Shown here in pieces: positions 1-12,100 of a stretch of DNA of 64,000 nt; position 1 is the stretch's first letter, and each line of letters begins with the position of its first letter. Below the pieces are notes generated by a model, which ran no database searches, was not told the origin of the DNA, and was given only the letters and a program-made list of their open reading frames with translations. Both the position numbers and the translations under genes were made by a program. Source of the DNA: Pararge aegeria (lineage: Eukaryota; Arthropoda; Insecta; Lepidoptera; Nymphalidae); contig NC_053202.1 of NCBI RefSeq assembly GCF_905163445.1, positions 4,836,001-4,900,000 of the forward strand, written 5' to 3'.

Positions 1-24
1 ATTCTTTAATTCACAAATTCATAC

Positions 25-159
25 CTCTCGTGTTTCTGCCGGGTGCCGTAGTCGGTGAACCGTCGATCGCAGATGCGACACTTGTACGGCTTCTCGCCCG
101 TGTGTTTCAGCATGTGACGCTTCAGCGCTTCTTTCATGACGCAAGCGTAACCGCAAACG
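25..159 (-). CDS. Zinc-finger exon B of the ZAD gene (duplicate of exon A)
   Basis: This exon is 135 bp. It has an acceptor ending GTGCCAG before base 159 and a donor GTATGA after base 25. Joined to the exon at 4541-4636 it completes a finger at FVC|SVCGYAC...HMLKH, then encodes TGEKPYKC and most of a second finger (CRICDRRF...KHER) that still lacks its last histidine. Reading through the donor gives a stop within five codons without that histidine, so a further exon left of the window is required. Length and both phases match exon A at 2451-2585; 29 of 44 complete codons encode the same residue. Serial A-to-B splicing would keep frame but break the finger, so mutually exclusive use is inferred. 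Confidence 0.75.
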
Positions 160-3100
160 CTGGCACGTCACATTGGATATTGACTTATGCCATAAATAAA
201 TATGTCGTAGGAAAATATAGAATTAATGCGAGAAACCCGGGGCGGATTACAATATAACGTATACTAGGAAACTAAGGCACGTCAATAATATTGACAATAT
301 TCTGAATATTGACAATAATATTGCCCATGTACAACGCGCAAGGAGCATATTGTAATTCAGTCATCCAAGCTAGTCAAAGGTATAAAATAGGTACAGTTTC
401 CTTATATATAATCTATATACAACGTGTAACGCAATTACGAAATAATGTTGAAGAATTCATAAGTATATTTCATAAGGAATCAAGATGTAAAAAAATTATA
501 TCAAAAGAAGCATATTTATTTTTCCATACAAACGACAAGTGTTTATTCATGACAACCCTATTGAAGATAAAAGACCGACTCGTGCATAGTACCTACCCTA
601 CGCGACGCGTACCTAATACTGTGAAAGGTGATTTTAGTTTTGCATGTGATGTTAGGGCTGTACCTAATTTATTTCAGTAAAAACTATGGCAGTGGTTTAC
701 TCAAAAACTAATTAGGTTTTCGGTTCCACAGATAAGCCTCAGAGACAGTGCAAAGCCTGTGAAGTATTATTTCGGTTTTCATTTACACGTTGCATATATA
801 AATGAACTGTTGTCATTGATTAGGCCAATTAAGGTGTTGATCTATTTGTCGAAGTCTAGGGAAAGTTATGTGAAAAATATTAAAAGCGACAATATTTTTT
901 TTGTAATGCTGCTTTACTAGACAGATTGTCGTCTGCCGGGTCAACTAGTCTGTATAGACAGAAGGAAAAAGTGTGATCTATCAACTCTATTTTGAGCTAT
1001 GCGTTGACAGATTAGCCAGTGGACGGACCGACTGGTTGTAATTCGAAAGGAAGAAACAAAAATCATCTTTATTACCACACATTTGTGTAAAATGAAAAGA
1101 TCCGACATCATAATCATTGTCAGTAGTACATCAGTCATCAGACATATCTAATAAAAAGTTCGAAAGGATTATTTGTAATTTGGCATACATAGGGGTATTA
1201 TGGCATCTATTAAGGATTTCTAAAAAATCATCCCTTCCCTTTAGGGGTACAAAAAAGGGATTTGAAATTTATATGAAATTTTTAATTATAATCACCAATC
1301 GACCTTAATGTCAGTGTAACCACGGGCAAAAGATAACCCAATATAAACTAAGTGCCCTGTGGTCGGCAGAATGTATATTGAACTTTTACTTGATACTAGT
1401 TGATGCAAGACTCCACTAGTAACCTAACTTATTGGTAAAAACTTAAAGAAGGGAATGTAGTTTTCTATTATGCGTTCTATTGCAATCATCCTCGGTTTTT
1501 CGCAAAATCGATTATCCTACGACATATATAAACATGGATAATAATCTTTATCAATACAGTTAACGTGTGTTAAAATAAGATCTCTTAAAGATAAAAGAGA
1601 ACGACAAAGGTTCTAAAAAAAACGGAGGAAATTACATTGTGAGGGATAAAAGAAACACGATATCACAAACGTTTACTGTATTCTAGAGATCTTGAACATT
1701 ACAGACCTTTGGAAGGGAATATGCTGGTATAAATCGAAATCGCACACCTTGTTCCGCACTGTCCTACCTTTAATTTCAGCTCACGAAGCGCTCGATACTA
1801 GTTGATGCAAGACTCCACTAGAAAATTTTTACTGTGGCCACCTATTGTAGCATCACCTATGCTTGACACTACTAGTTGATGGAAGATTCCACTAGCAAAT
1901 TTATACTGACGCCTCCTGTGCAGCATCACTTAGCGCATCAACTCGTATGACAAAAACAAGTAGTTGCACAAATAATTTTTATAGTACTATCGACAAGACC
2001 AAAAGTGTCGAAGGATATATAAAAAAATAACTTTATCTGTTACAAAAATAGTACTGTCATCTTTTTCAACAAAAATTAAAGTCAAATGGATTCCAGTACT
2101 TTTCCAATCTTACAATTTGGTTATCTTTTTTTTTTTTTTTTTTGGAATTGCAAAATTCATTTATATCAAGCAGTTTCTACAATTGTTTCGGAAAGCAGAT
2201 TCCGTCGATAATCTGCTTTAAGAACTGTCGAAAAGAAACATACTTAAAAATTGCTCTTTTTCACGATATCACCTCCTTAAATAGATTACTGATTTGCAGA
2301 AATTTTGTGGTCTTGACAATACGTTTCTTTATTCTCCTACTTCTCAATTATATTCATCATAAAGAATGTTACACGCTGGAAGAGCTATATTTGTAGCGAG
2401 AAGGCGCCAGAACAAAGTTGCGAGTGTAGTAGTTGGTTGTATGAACTCGCCTTTCGTGTTTTTGCCGGCTGCCGAAGTCGCCGAAGCGTCTGTCGCAAAC
2501 GCGACACTTGTAGGGCCGTACGCCGGTGTGGCGCATCATGTGCCGGCGGAGTTCCATGTTAAGCACGCACGAGTAGTCGCATACGCTGCGAAAAATCGTA
2601 TTCACTTAGTGATGGCGACTAGAAGATTGTCATTCAGATTTAGGAGTGATTTACTTAAAGTGGGTGGACACTAACTCGTACGCTAAGAATGAGTCTTGCG
2701 TTTTGCCTTCACTTAGTGTGAGTGACTAAAAGATATCTATTTGCACGGATTTGGTAGTTAGTTTAGTCAAAGTGGGGAAGAGCCCAACTCATATATTAAA
2801 AGAGAATAAAGTAGGAACAACAACAGAATAGTCATTTAAATCGAGGGGGAAGGTGGATTAGTCTTGATATAAGAAAGAGTCTTCCAATAAGTTGAATTTA
2901 ACTTTAATTACTGGAGGCGCTTAATGGGGCAGATGGTACTCGTGCACGAAGAATGAGTCGTATTTGGAGCACTTTCGACTTAAGACAATGAAAGAAAGAA
3001 AAGTTTTACTCTTAGGGAATAACCTTTGAGTTTAGGCAAATTTTTGGATTTAAAACGTTAAGAGAGAATATTGAGAATTCCACATTAACACAAATAAACT

Positions 3101-6100
3101 CTTTTGTGTACTGCTTGTCTATATCCAAGACTATTTTAACACTGAAAACATAGGTGCGGGTGATACGCTATGCGATTTCGATCTATTGCCTCAAAATGGG
3201 CGCAGGTGTTAAAGTTTAAGAAAAATAAAATACTAAAACAATTTTTTAAGAAATTTAGCAATTTTGTCTACTGCATCTAATACTACTACTAGTATATTTC
3301 AGAAAACAAAAAATAAGCAATAATTTTGTAAAAAAAAAACAATAAAGATATGGTGTTGTAAAAAACAGGCTATAGCGAGTGCGAGCGACGCGATAACTAC
3401 TTAGTGTTTGATTTAATCAGCTATATTACAATTTATTAACTTTTTTGTTCTGTTGTTTTCTGTAAGACGATAAAAAAGTCACAGGCATATATTATTCAAA
3501 TATTTATTTTATTATAACTTAAATTTATGTTTTATATTATTATACCTTAAATTCATTAATCACCCGCACCCATGTACCGCTAAATATTCTAATCCAGGAA
3601 ATAAAGACATTTTGCACAAAAGAAAAAAAAACACACAAAATATATGCTTTATGAAGATCACACAATGCCGAATAGTTATTTCTAATCCACCAGAGAAATT
3701 CATATGACGTCATCTAGGTCTTAATTCTGGTTTTTATATTACTGCTCATTTAAATAACTCCTTTTGTCAATAGCTCAAACAAATCTATCGGTTTCGTTGC
3801 AACAACACTGCTATTAAGTAGGAGATCGAACACGAGCGGTCAACCAACCCAGTCAACGCTCACACAAGGAAACCACTCCGATAGCGGTCACTAACCAGTC
3901 AAAGCTAACTTTTATTGCTAAGTCCCGTAGTAATAAATAAAAATACATGAATTGTAAGCAATTAAGGCTTGACCTTTTAAAGTATGATCAACTTAACCCA
4001 TTGACGATATTGTTTTTTTTTTGTTAACGATAGTTATTTATTACCTACTTTTTAAGTTTTTCATTTATGTCAATTTTGAGAGAAATACGTATACAAAAAG
4101 ACCAGACCACCTATCATGGTTCTGTAAACGGCATTGGCTTTTTAAGTAATTTTTCTTTATGACAGTGTGATTTACAGAAGCTGAAGCCTCAATCAATTAT
4201 ATGAAAAAAGAAATCATGCGCCAACAATCGCGACTCTAACTTTCATTCTAATGAAGAACCTTTTACCCTTATAATTGACACACGTCTTTTGTGATATATA
4301 TAAAAACAAGCGGACCCCAGCGCCATCTGTCGGACTGATTTGTGAATCTAAACCATCCAGGGTGCCACCCAAAGGCATGCCAAAAAATTCATTCAAATCG
4401 GTCCAGCCGTTTAGGAGGAGTTCAGTGACATACACATGCACACAAGAATTATATATATAAAGATAATAATTAATTATATACACTTGTGTGTGGTAACTAT
4501 ATACAGTTATGTGTGTTATATATAAAAAATTAGCACATACCTGCACACGAATGGCTTGATACCCAAATGTCTTCGTATGTGAGCTTGCAGCGATGCGTTG
4601 GACGTGAAAGATGCTCCACACGTTTCACATACATGTCTGTAACAGGCACAACTAATAAGGCTGACGTTACCAACTGATATAAATGTAAGTGAAATACTTT
4701 TACGAAATTATCAGCGTATAATGCCCCACCGCTTTTAAATCTTGACCCACCACACTGCTTCGATCCGGGTTGGTGGGGTTTAATTTTTTTTTTTTTTTAG
4801 TATTATTACACTAGCTTTTGTACCCTTGTCCGTGTTTATTTTGGGTTTCCAAAGGCGTCACTTTTGTATTTTTATTGTTTGGCAGCAGTGATCGCGACAT
4901 TAACGCCTGTCGCAAGCCTGTCATGGGATACGTAATCACCCTGCGGAGTAAGAAATTGGGCACGTTAAGCCGTCGGTTATTATCTGTAACTTGCGACAAT
5001 AGCTGTTAAAGCCCACCAAGCCGCCTTGGAGCAGCGTGGTGGGTACTATAATCTAAAACTGTGAGGGACAATAAAAGGCAACATTAATGATTATGAAAAA
5101 TGGATTTAAAATTAGATAAAACAAAAAGAACATAAACATTAAAAAACAAGTTTAACCAACATGCAAGTTTGTTTGAATAAAATTACATCTTACGTCTTCT
5201 CGTAAACATATTTCTTTTTAGGCTGCGGCTTTCGTTTCTTTGCTTTGGGATTGAGTATGTGATCCGGTATGGGTTCAGAGAAAGCCATGATGGTTTCTTT
5301 CAATAGCATGTCTTCACTTTCTTCGTCTTTGGGCTTCAGGCTCTCTTGGAGCGCTTTGCGAGGCCTGCCGCGTTTCTTTGGAGGTGGGGCCTGAAATGGC
5401 ACAATAAAATTACTAATGAATTAATATGAGTTTTCCTTAAATATTATAAAACAAAGTCCCCCTACGTGTCTGTCTGTCTGGGCGCGAAAAAATTAAAAAC
5501 TTCTGAACGGATTTTCATGCAGCGCGGGTTCCCGATTTCTTTGCAATTCTCAGATCAGCACTCTAAAAGAGGAATTTAAAAATCCGTTTGTCGAGCATTG
5601 TTCTTGCGTGCACCGGTGCGAGAACAATAATTTTAGGTTTTAAGATAAAAAAAAATATATACTACGACAATACACACATCGCCATCTACTTCCAAAGTAA
5701 GCGTAGCTTGTGTTATGGATACTAAGATAACTGATTTTTTTTTTATGAATAATATGTAACATATTATAATAAATACTTATAATATATAGATAAACACCCA
5801 GACACTGAAAATATTTATGTTCATCACACTAACATTGCACTGCGCCAATCGGCCGTCAAGTTTGTGAAGTTACCGATAAACAGGCAACATTTTTCGGTGC
5901 TGTAGACTATGTAGTTATACCTGTGTTATCGATTTGACACCTATAAATCTCCTGGCGCGACGATCCAGAAAATCTAAAGCTTCGAGCTGGTACTTGGCAG
6001 AGCCACCCTACTGTACTCCATGCTTGGGCGGACTTGAGCCTGGTAAAGTGCGAGGCGTTGATGGCATTAAATGTAACATTGCTTAACCTCTTTTTTCTGT

Positions 6101-9100
6101 TCAGGTTCTGATTCCACGTCATCCATCTCGGGTGTGAAGTCGGGGTCATCTGCGGCGTCCGCGTCTAAATCTAAAATAAAAAAAGAATTTAAAATAAAAA
6201 AAGAATTTATTAAAAACTTATTTACACTACAAAATAGCAAAGTTATTAAGGTTAGTAAGCGACCACATTTCAGAACCAGTCCTCACTTGCGACATACACT
6301 GTGCGAAGAATGGTCTTCGCTGCACTGAGGTACTTTGGACGAAACAATGTCACAAAGTTTCCTAAACACTGCCCATCCGGTTAACCAGATAAGTTATAAG
6401 AAACAAATATGTTGCAGTGGAAAAAATTTAATGAGATAAAGCAAGATCACAAATTTTTGGGGGATGACGTCGCTCGCGTCCGTAGGAGTTACCACCCTGT
6501 CCTTCAACAGGGCCCGCCCTACACGTGTCCCCTGGGTGGTGCAAAACGAGCTGACAACGCCGAACAACAGGCGGCGGTTAATTATCCTGACCACGGTTAC
6601 CACAAACCCTGAGGCATTAAATACCCTCAAAAACGGTGGCAGCAGTACCTTGGGAAAGTACTGCTAGTATTCTTTCCCAAACACCCAATCCAAGGTGTCA
6701 CACGACCCGTGCCGATGGATGAATGGCTGATGGGTTAATCAGTCCTGAACGGAGTCTCCTCGAAACCGGGGCAAATCGAGGCAGTATCTTGCCCTTCGGG
6801 TCTCATGCGGGGCTCTGGGGCCTTGCGACATTTTATTTCCCTTGCTACTCGTGGGACTTGCATGGATACAAACATGTCAAATTTTCTACCATCCACCTCT
6901 GGTGGACTAGACCAGGAGCAGAGGAGTAAGACTGACTCAGCACCAACTGGTATTTTCCAGGAGCTGGGGACGCCTAGTGACTCTGCACCAACTGGAGCAC
7001 CTTCGGCGCTGGACCGGGATGCTATGATGGAGGACGGAGGTCATACCACCTCTGCTCAGCCCTCGAGCAAACCTGCCCAGCCCGACAACATCTACTCCAA
7101 TCCAGCGTTTAGACGCTTGAGTGGGGCAGGAAAAAAGAGAATGTGGAGGCTCCTGAAGGGGGGCCTCGAACTCAACGAGGCCATTCTTCAGGCAGGCAAA
7201 CCTTGCTCGACTCAACCGGATGGTCAGCGATCTAACCTCAAGAGGGGCAGACCAGAGGACAACTCCCCCAAGGAGAAGCCGAGCAAGGCTCCAAAATTGT
7301 CCACTACACCTGTGAGGCGGGGTACTAACCCGACTCTCAGCTATAGGGACATAGCGGGCGCGACTAGAGTTGGCATCCGAAATGTGGTGCCAATGACAGA
7401 CGCGCAAATGAGTTCGGTTCGTGCGGCCCTGGTCACCTTCCTGAACACAAAAGGGAGGTGCATGGACAACAGAGGCGCTGGACCGTCCTTTCTGGGCTTT
7501 ACTCACAAGGCAGGATGGATTCTCGTAACCTGTGAGAATCAACGCAGCAAAGACTGGCTTGTGAGCGAAGTCCCAAATTGCAAGCCATGGCCTGAGGCGA
7601 ACTTATCCATAATGGAGGATAGCGAGCTTCCAAAGCCATGGATTGCAACCACCCTCATTCCGGCGACTGATGCGTCCTCTGTCTCTGAGGCTCTGGACAC
7701 CATCAGATACCAGAACGAGGGGCTTTACCCTGAACACTGGAGGGTCCTCAACGAGAGGGTCGACGGAGCAGGCATTATTGCTGCCATCTCCCTCGACGAG
7801 ATCTCCGTTGAGACCCTCCGCGCACGTGACTTTCGGGTCAATATTGGCTTCCGGAAGATAGTGTTCAGGGTGAGAGGAGCCAATACTGGTTCTGCCTCGG
7901 GGGCAGCTGCAGAGGTGCACACTAACCCGGCGACTGCAGCACCTGGCTCGACTGGCCTGGGAGTGGGGTCGGCTGGGCTAAGCACCAGTCCGGCACCACC
8001 CGCTCCTGGTCCAAGCGGGCTGGGGGGCAGGAGCGCGGGGAACCAGGGGAGAGCAGTACCCGGTACGAGCGGACGGGGGGGGAGAGCTGCCGGCCGTAAA
8101 ACTGGTAGCTCCTATAACCCTGTATCGGGCGGACTGGCGGGCTCTCATACTGGGCAAAACACCTCTGCGGCTGGCCGTAGAGGAAAGGCGGGCAAGGGGC
8201 CTAAGGGGGCTCATTCCGGCAGAGGGCACGCGCCCTCTCCAACGGGAGGAGGCTCTGGTGGACCCGCACCCGTCGTTAAAAGGGCCAAATAAATGGCGAC
8301 TCCCGGGGCACCGGCGAGGGTCCTCCAAGCTAACCTTCACCACGCGGCCGCCGCTGCCGCGGTTGTGGAGAAGGTTCTTGTAGAAGGTAAATTCAACCTC
8401 GCCCTCATCCAAGAACCCTGGGTTTCGCACTCAAACGTCCTAGGCCTGAACGCTGGGGGTAAGTTACTATCAAATACCAACGGTTGCAGGCCTAGAGCTT
8501 GTATTGTTTTCAACAGAAACATTAACTTTCTGCCGATTCCAGAATTATGCACTGACGACCTGGTGGCGGCATATATTGACCTCAACAGCTGGGGGGCAGA
8601 AGAGTCATCCTCTGCTCAGCGTATTTACCCGGTGAGGTCACCAATCCGGCTGTCGCCCTACTCCCGGTGGTAGAGTACGCACGGGTACACAACGCGGAGC
8701 TACTGGTGGGATGTGACGCCAATGCCCACCACGACGCCTGGGGCAGCAGTGACATCAACGAAAGGGGTGAGTACCTTTACGATTTTCTTCTTGCAAACTG
8801 CCTTCAGCTCTTAAATAGGGGAAACACGCCTACTTTTATAACAAGGGCAAGACAGGAGGTCTTAGATATTACTTTCGCGACTACCAATCTAGCCAGGTAT
8901 ATAGAAAACTGGATGGTAAGCGATGAACCTTCCATGTCGGACCATCGACACATCAACTTTGACATAAAGTCATGCTCCAGCATGGAAACAGTTACTTACA
9001 GGAATCCGAGGTGCACCTCTTGGGACAGTTTCCAAAACAAACTAGAGAGCAACCTGGAACTGGTCCCCAAAAGTATAAAGACCCGTGTTGACCTTGACCT

Positions 9101-12100
9101 TGCGGTGGATGCTGTCTCCAGAGGTACAATCAGTGCCTTTGAAGACAGTTGCCCGCTTAGGGTGAAGACCACACGGCGTAAGGCACCGTGGTGGAACTCG
9201 AGGCTAAAACGACTCCGAGACAAAACACGTAAATTATTCAATAGGGCGAAGGCGACCAGAGAATGGGACATTTATAAAAAAGCCCTAACTGAATACAATA
9301 AGGAGATAAGGAAAGCCAAGCGAGCATCGTGGAGGAGTTTCTGTGAGGAAATTAGTAGCCTGCCTCAAGGAGCGAGACTCCACAGAATGCTAGCTAAAGC
9401 GAAACCCAATCAATTGGGGCTCCTGAAAAATCCTAATGGAACCTACACGTCAAGTGAGAAGGAAACCCTAGAACCACTAGCCACAACTCACTTTCCAGGA
9501 GCGAAAATCGGGTACGCTGGAAGTACTATGGCATGCTCTCTCGGCCATCCAAAAGTTGAGGATTGGAGAAGGGCATCCATCGTCTTCAGACCTGGCACTG
9601 TGAGGTGGGCCATAAGCTCTTTTAACCCGAATAAAGCATGTGGAACTGACGGCATTACTCCCCTTCATTTACAAAAGGGAGCCCAGTTGTTAGTTCCGCA
9701 TCTGGTAAAAATCTTCAGGGCAAGCTACGCCTGGGGACTTATACCGGAACAATGGACCAAAGTTAAGGTCATCTTTATACCCAAAACGGGGAAAAAGGAT
9801 TACGCACTGCCGAAATCCTTTAGACCCATAAGCCTATCCTCGTTCTTACTAAAAACGATGGAGAAAGTGCTTGATAGGTATATCAGAGATGCGTTTCTCA
9901 TTGAGAGACCCATCCACGCTACCCAGCACGCATATTGCAAGGGCAGGTCCACTGAAACTGCTCTGCTCAGCCTTGTTGACAAGGTTGAAAAAGCGCTGGA
10001 GGATAAGGAGATCGCACTCTCTGCTTTTCTGGACATTGAGGGAGCATTTGACAACACCCCGATACGCACACTGGTGGGCGGTCTTGCCAATAAGCAGGCT
10101 GATCATACAACCATCAGGTGGGTAGAGGCGATGCTCTCCAACCGGAATGTAAAAATCGAACTAAACAGTTTCTCGGTTGAGGTGCTCACCACTAGGGGAT
10201 GTCCGCAGGGCGGGGTTCTCTCGCCCCTGCTTTGGACCCTTGCGGTGGACAATTTATTGCACAAGATGGCTAACTTGCACTTTGATGTCCAAGGATACGC
10301 TGATGACTTGGTGGTCATTGTGCGAGGAGCATGTCAGGACACCCTCTCCCATCACATGCAAAGAGCACTCAACACTATTGAAAAATGGTGTATAGAGAAC
10401 GAACTTACAGTTAATGCTGACAAAACTGTAATAATACCGTTCACTAGGAAGCTTAAGATTGACAATCTTAAGCCACCCAAGCTGAACAACATAAGTATCC
10501 CAGTCTCGGAAGAGGTCAAATACCTGGGAGTCACACTTGACAGGAAAATGACCTGGAACTCCCACATAGATGGCGTACTTAAAAAAGCAAAATCTGCACT
10601 GGGGATCTGCGGTCGGCTGGCGGGGAACAGATGGGGTATGAAACCCAAGATAACCTTCTGGCTCTACACAGCCATTGTGAGACCTATTGTGTCTTACGCA
10701 TCCGTGGTTTGGAGTAGTAAGACGATGCAGGTAAGAACCCAGAACAAGCTAAGCAGTCTACAACGCTCAGCCTGCTTACTCATAACAGGAGCGATGAGCA
10801 CCACCCCTGGGGCTGCTCTGGATGCTTTGCTGAATCTCCCTCCTCTTCATCTACATGTTAGGAAGGAGGCGAAGGCTTGCATGTACAGGCTAACAAGCCA
10901 GGGTGTGGTAAACTGGATCTCACGAGAACTGAGGCATCTTCATAACTCAGTTCTTGAGATACCTGTTTTGGGGATGCCAACAGACTCAACAACTCCAAAA
11001 CTTAATTTCCTCAGGCAATATACTGTGGAAATTCCAAACCGTATTGACAGGCTTGAAAACCGGATCACCTGGAAACCGGGGAGCCTTAAGTGGTACACAG
11101 ATGGCTCCAAGTCGGGTAGTAACGTAGGATGTGGAATATTTGAAGAGACCACCAGGGTAGGGCTCCAACGTAACCTGGGTGTCTACGCCTCCATATTCCA
11201 AGCAGAGGTCTTCGCAATAATTGAATGTGCGGAAACCTGTCTGCTAAAGAACTACAAAAACAAAACCATTTATATCCATTCGGATAGTCAGGCTGCACTT
11301 TCTGCTCTATCTTCTGAGGTTCTAAACTCAAAACTGGTAGAAAACTGCAGACAATTACTGAATACTCTGGCGCTAATAAACAGGGTCATTCTACGCTGGG
11401 TTCCTGGCCATAAGGGGATCATCGGTAACGAAATGGCCGATGAGCTTGCAAAGTCAGGCGCTTTGGAGAAGCAGATTGGCCCTGAGCCGGTCTGCGGAAT
11501 ACCCAAAAGCTTGGCGCAACTCACCCTTCAAACCTATTGTAATTACCACACACTTATTCGCTGGAGACAACTCCAAGGAATGAACCATTCTCGAGCGCTA
11601 ATAAAACCATTTAACAAAAGGGCCGCCTCTGAGGCATTAGCACTCAACAGAAAAAACCTATGCATACTAGTGCGAGCGCTTACGGGGCACTGTGGGCTTA
11701 ATAGACACATGTTCAACCTAAAGCTGCAGGATACAGATCTATGTAGACTCTGTAAGGAGGTTGCGGAGACGCCGCTGCATTTGATCTGTTCCTGCCCCGC
11801 GCTGATGCATAAACGCAGCACTCTTTTGGGGAAACACATAATGCAACCAGTGGATGCTAAATTTCTTCCAGCAAGGATAGTGCTGCTTTTCCTGAAGGCG
11901 ACCAACGCTTGCTGGGAGATCTAGACAGCGGCGTCACAATAGATCGTAGCCGGTCGACGTGACACCAGGGATCAGACGAACCTGAGCCGCAAGCAGAAGA
12001 AGAAGAAGAAGAAGAAGAAGATCACAAAGAGAAGCATGCACTACCTACTAATATTATAAATGTCCATGTAAGTTTGTTTGTTACGCTTTCACGCAAAAAC

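Larger units (their letters stand above)
6454..12020 (+). mobile_element. Near-complete two-ORF LINE retrotransposon with target-site duplication
   Basis: AAGATCACAAA occurs at 6443-6453 and again at 12018-12028, bracketing the element as an 11-bp target-site duplication. The 5' end begins TTTTTGGGGGATGACGTCGC, about 350 bp of leader precedes ORF1, and the 3' end is a run of AAG/GAA triplets instead of poly(A). ORF1 (6805-8292) and ORF2 (8293-11924) encode a gag-like protein and an endonuclease/reverse transcriptase/RNase H. RNase H plus the triplet tail suggests the I/LOA group rather than CR1 or RTE; clade not proven. It is antisense to the ZAD gene, inside the intron between 12436 and 6170. 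Confidence 0.92.

Noticed and set aside
30..257. Plus-strand open frame of 75 codons at the left end
   Set aside because: It is the antisense shadow of zinc-finger exon B on the minus strand.
2366..2674. Plus-strand frame of 102 codons
   Set aside because: Antisense shadow of zinc-finger exon A, where the minus strand encodes a clear C2H2 finger.
6937..7542. Minus-strand 201-codon frame
   Set aside because: Complementary to LINE ORF1, no recognisable domain, and GC-rich sequence makes long antisense frames likely.
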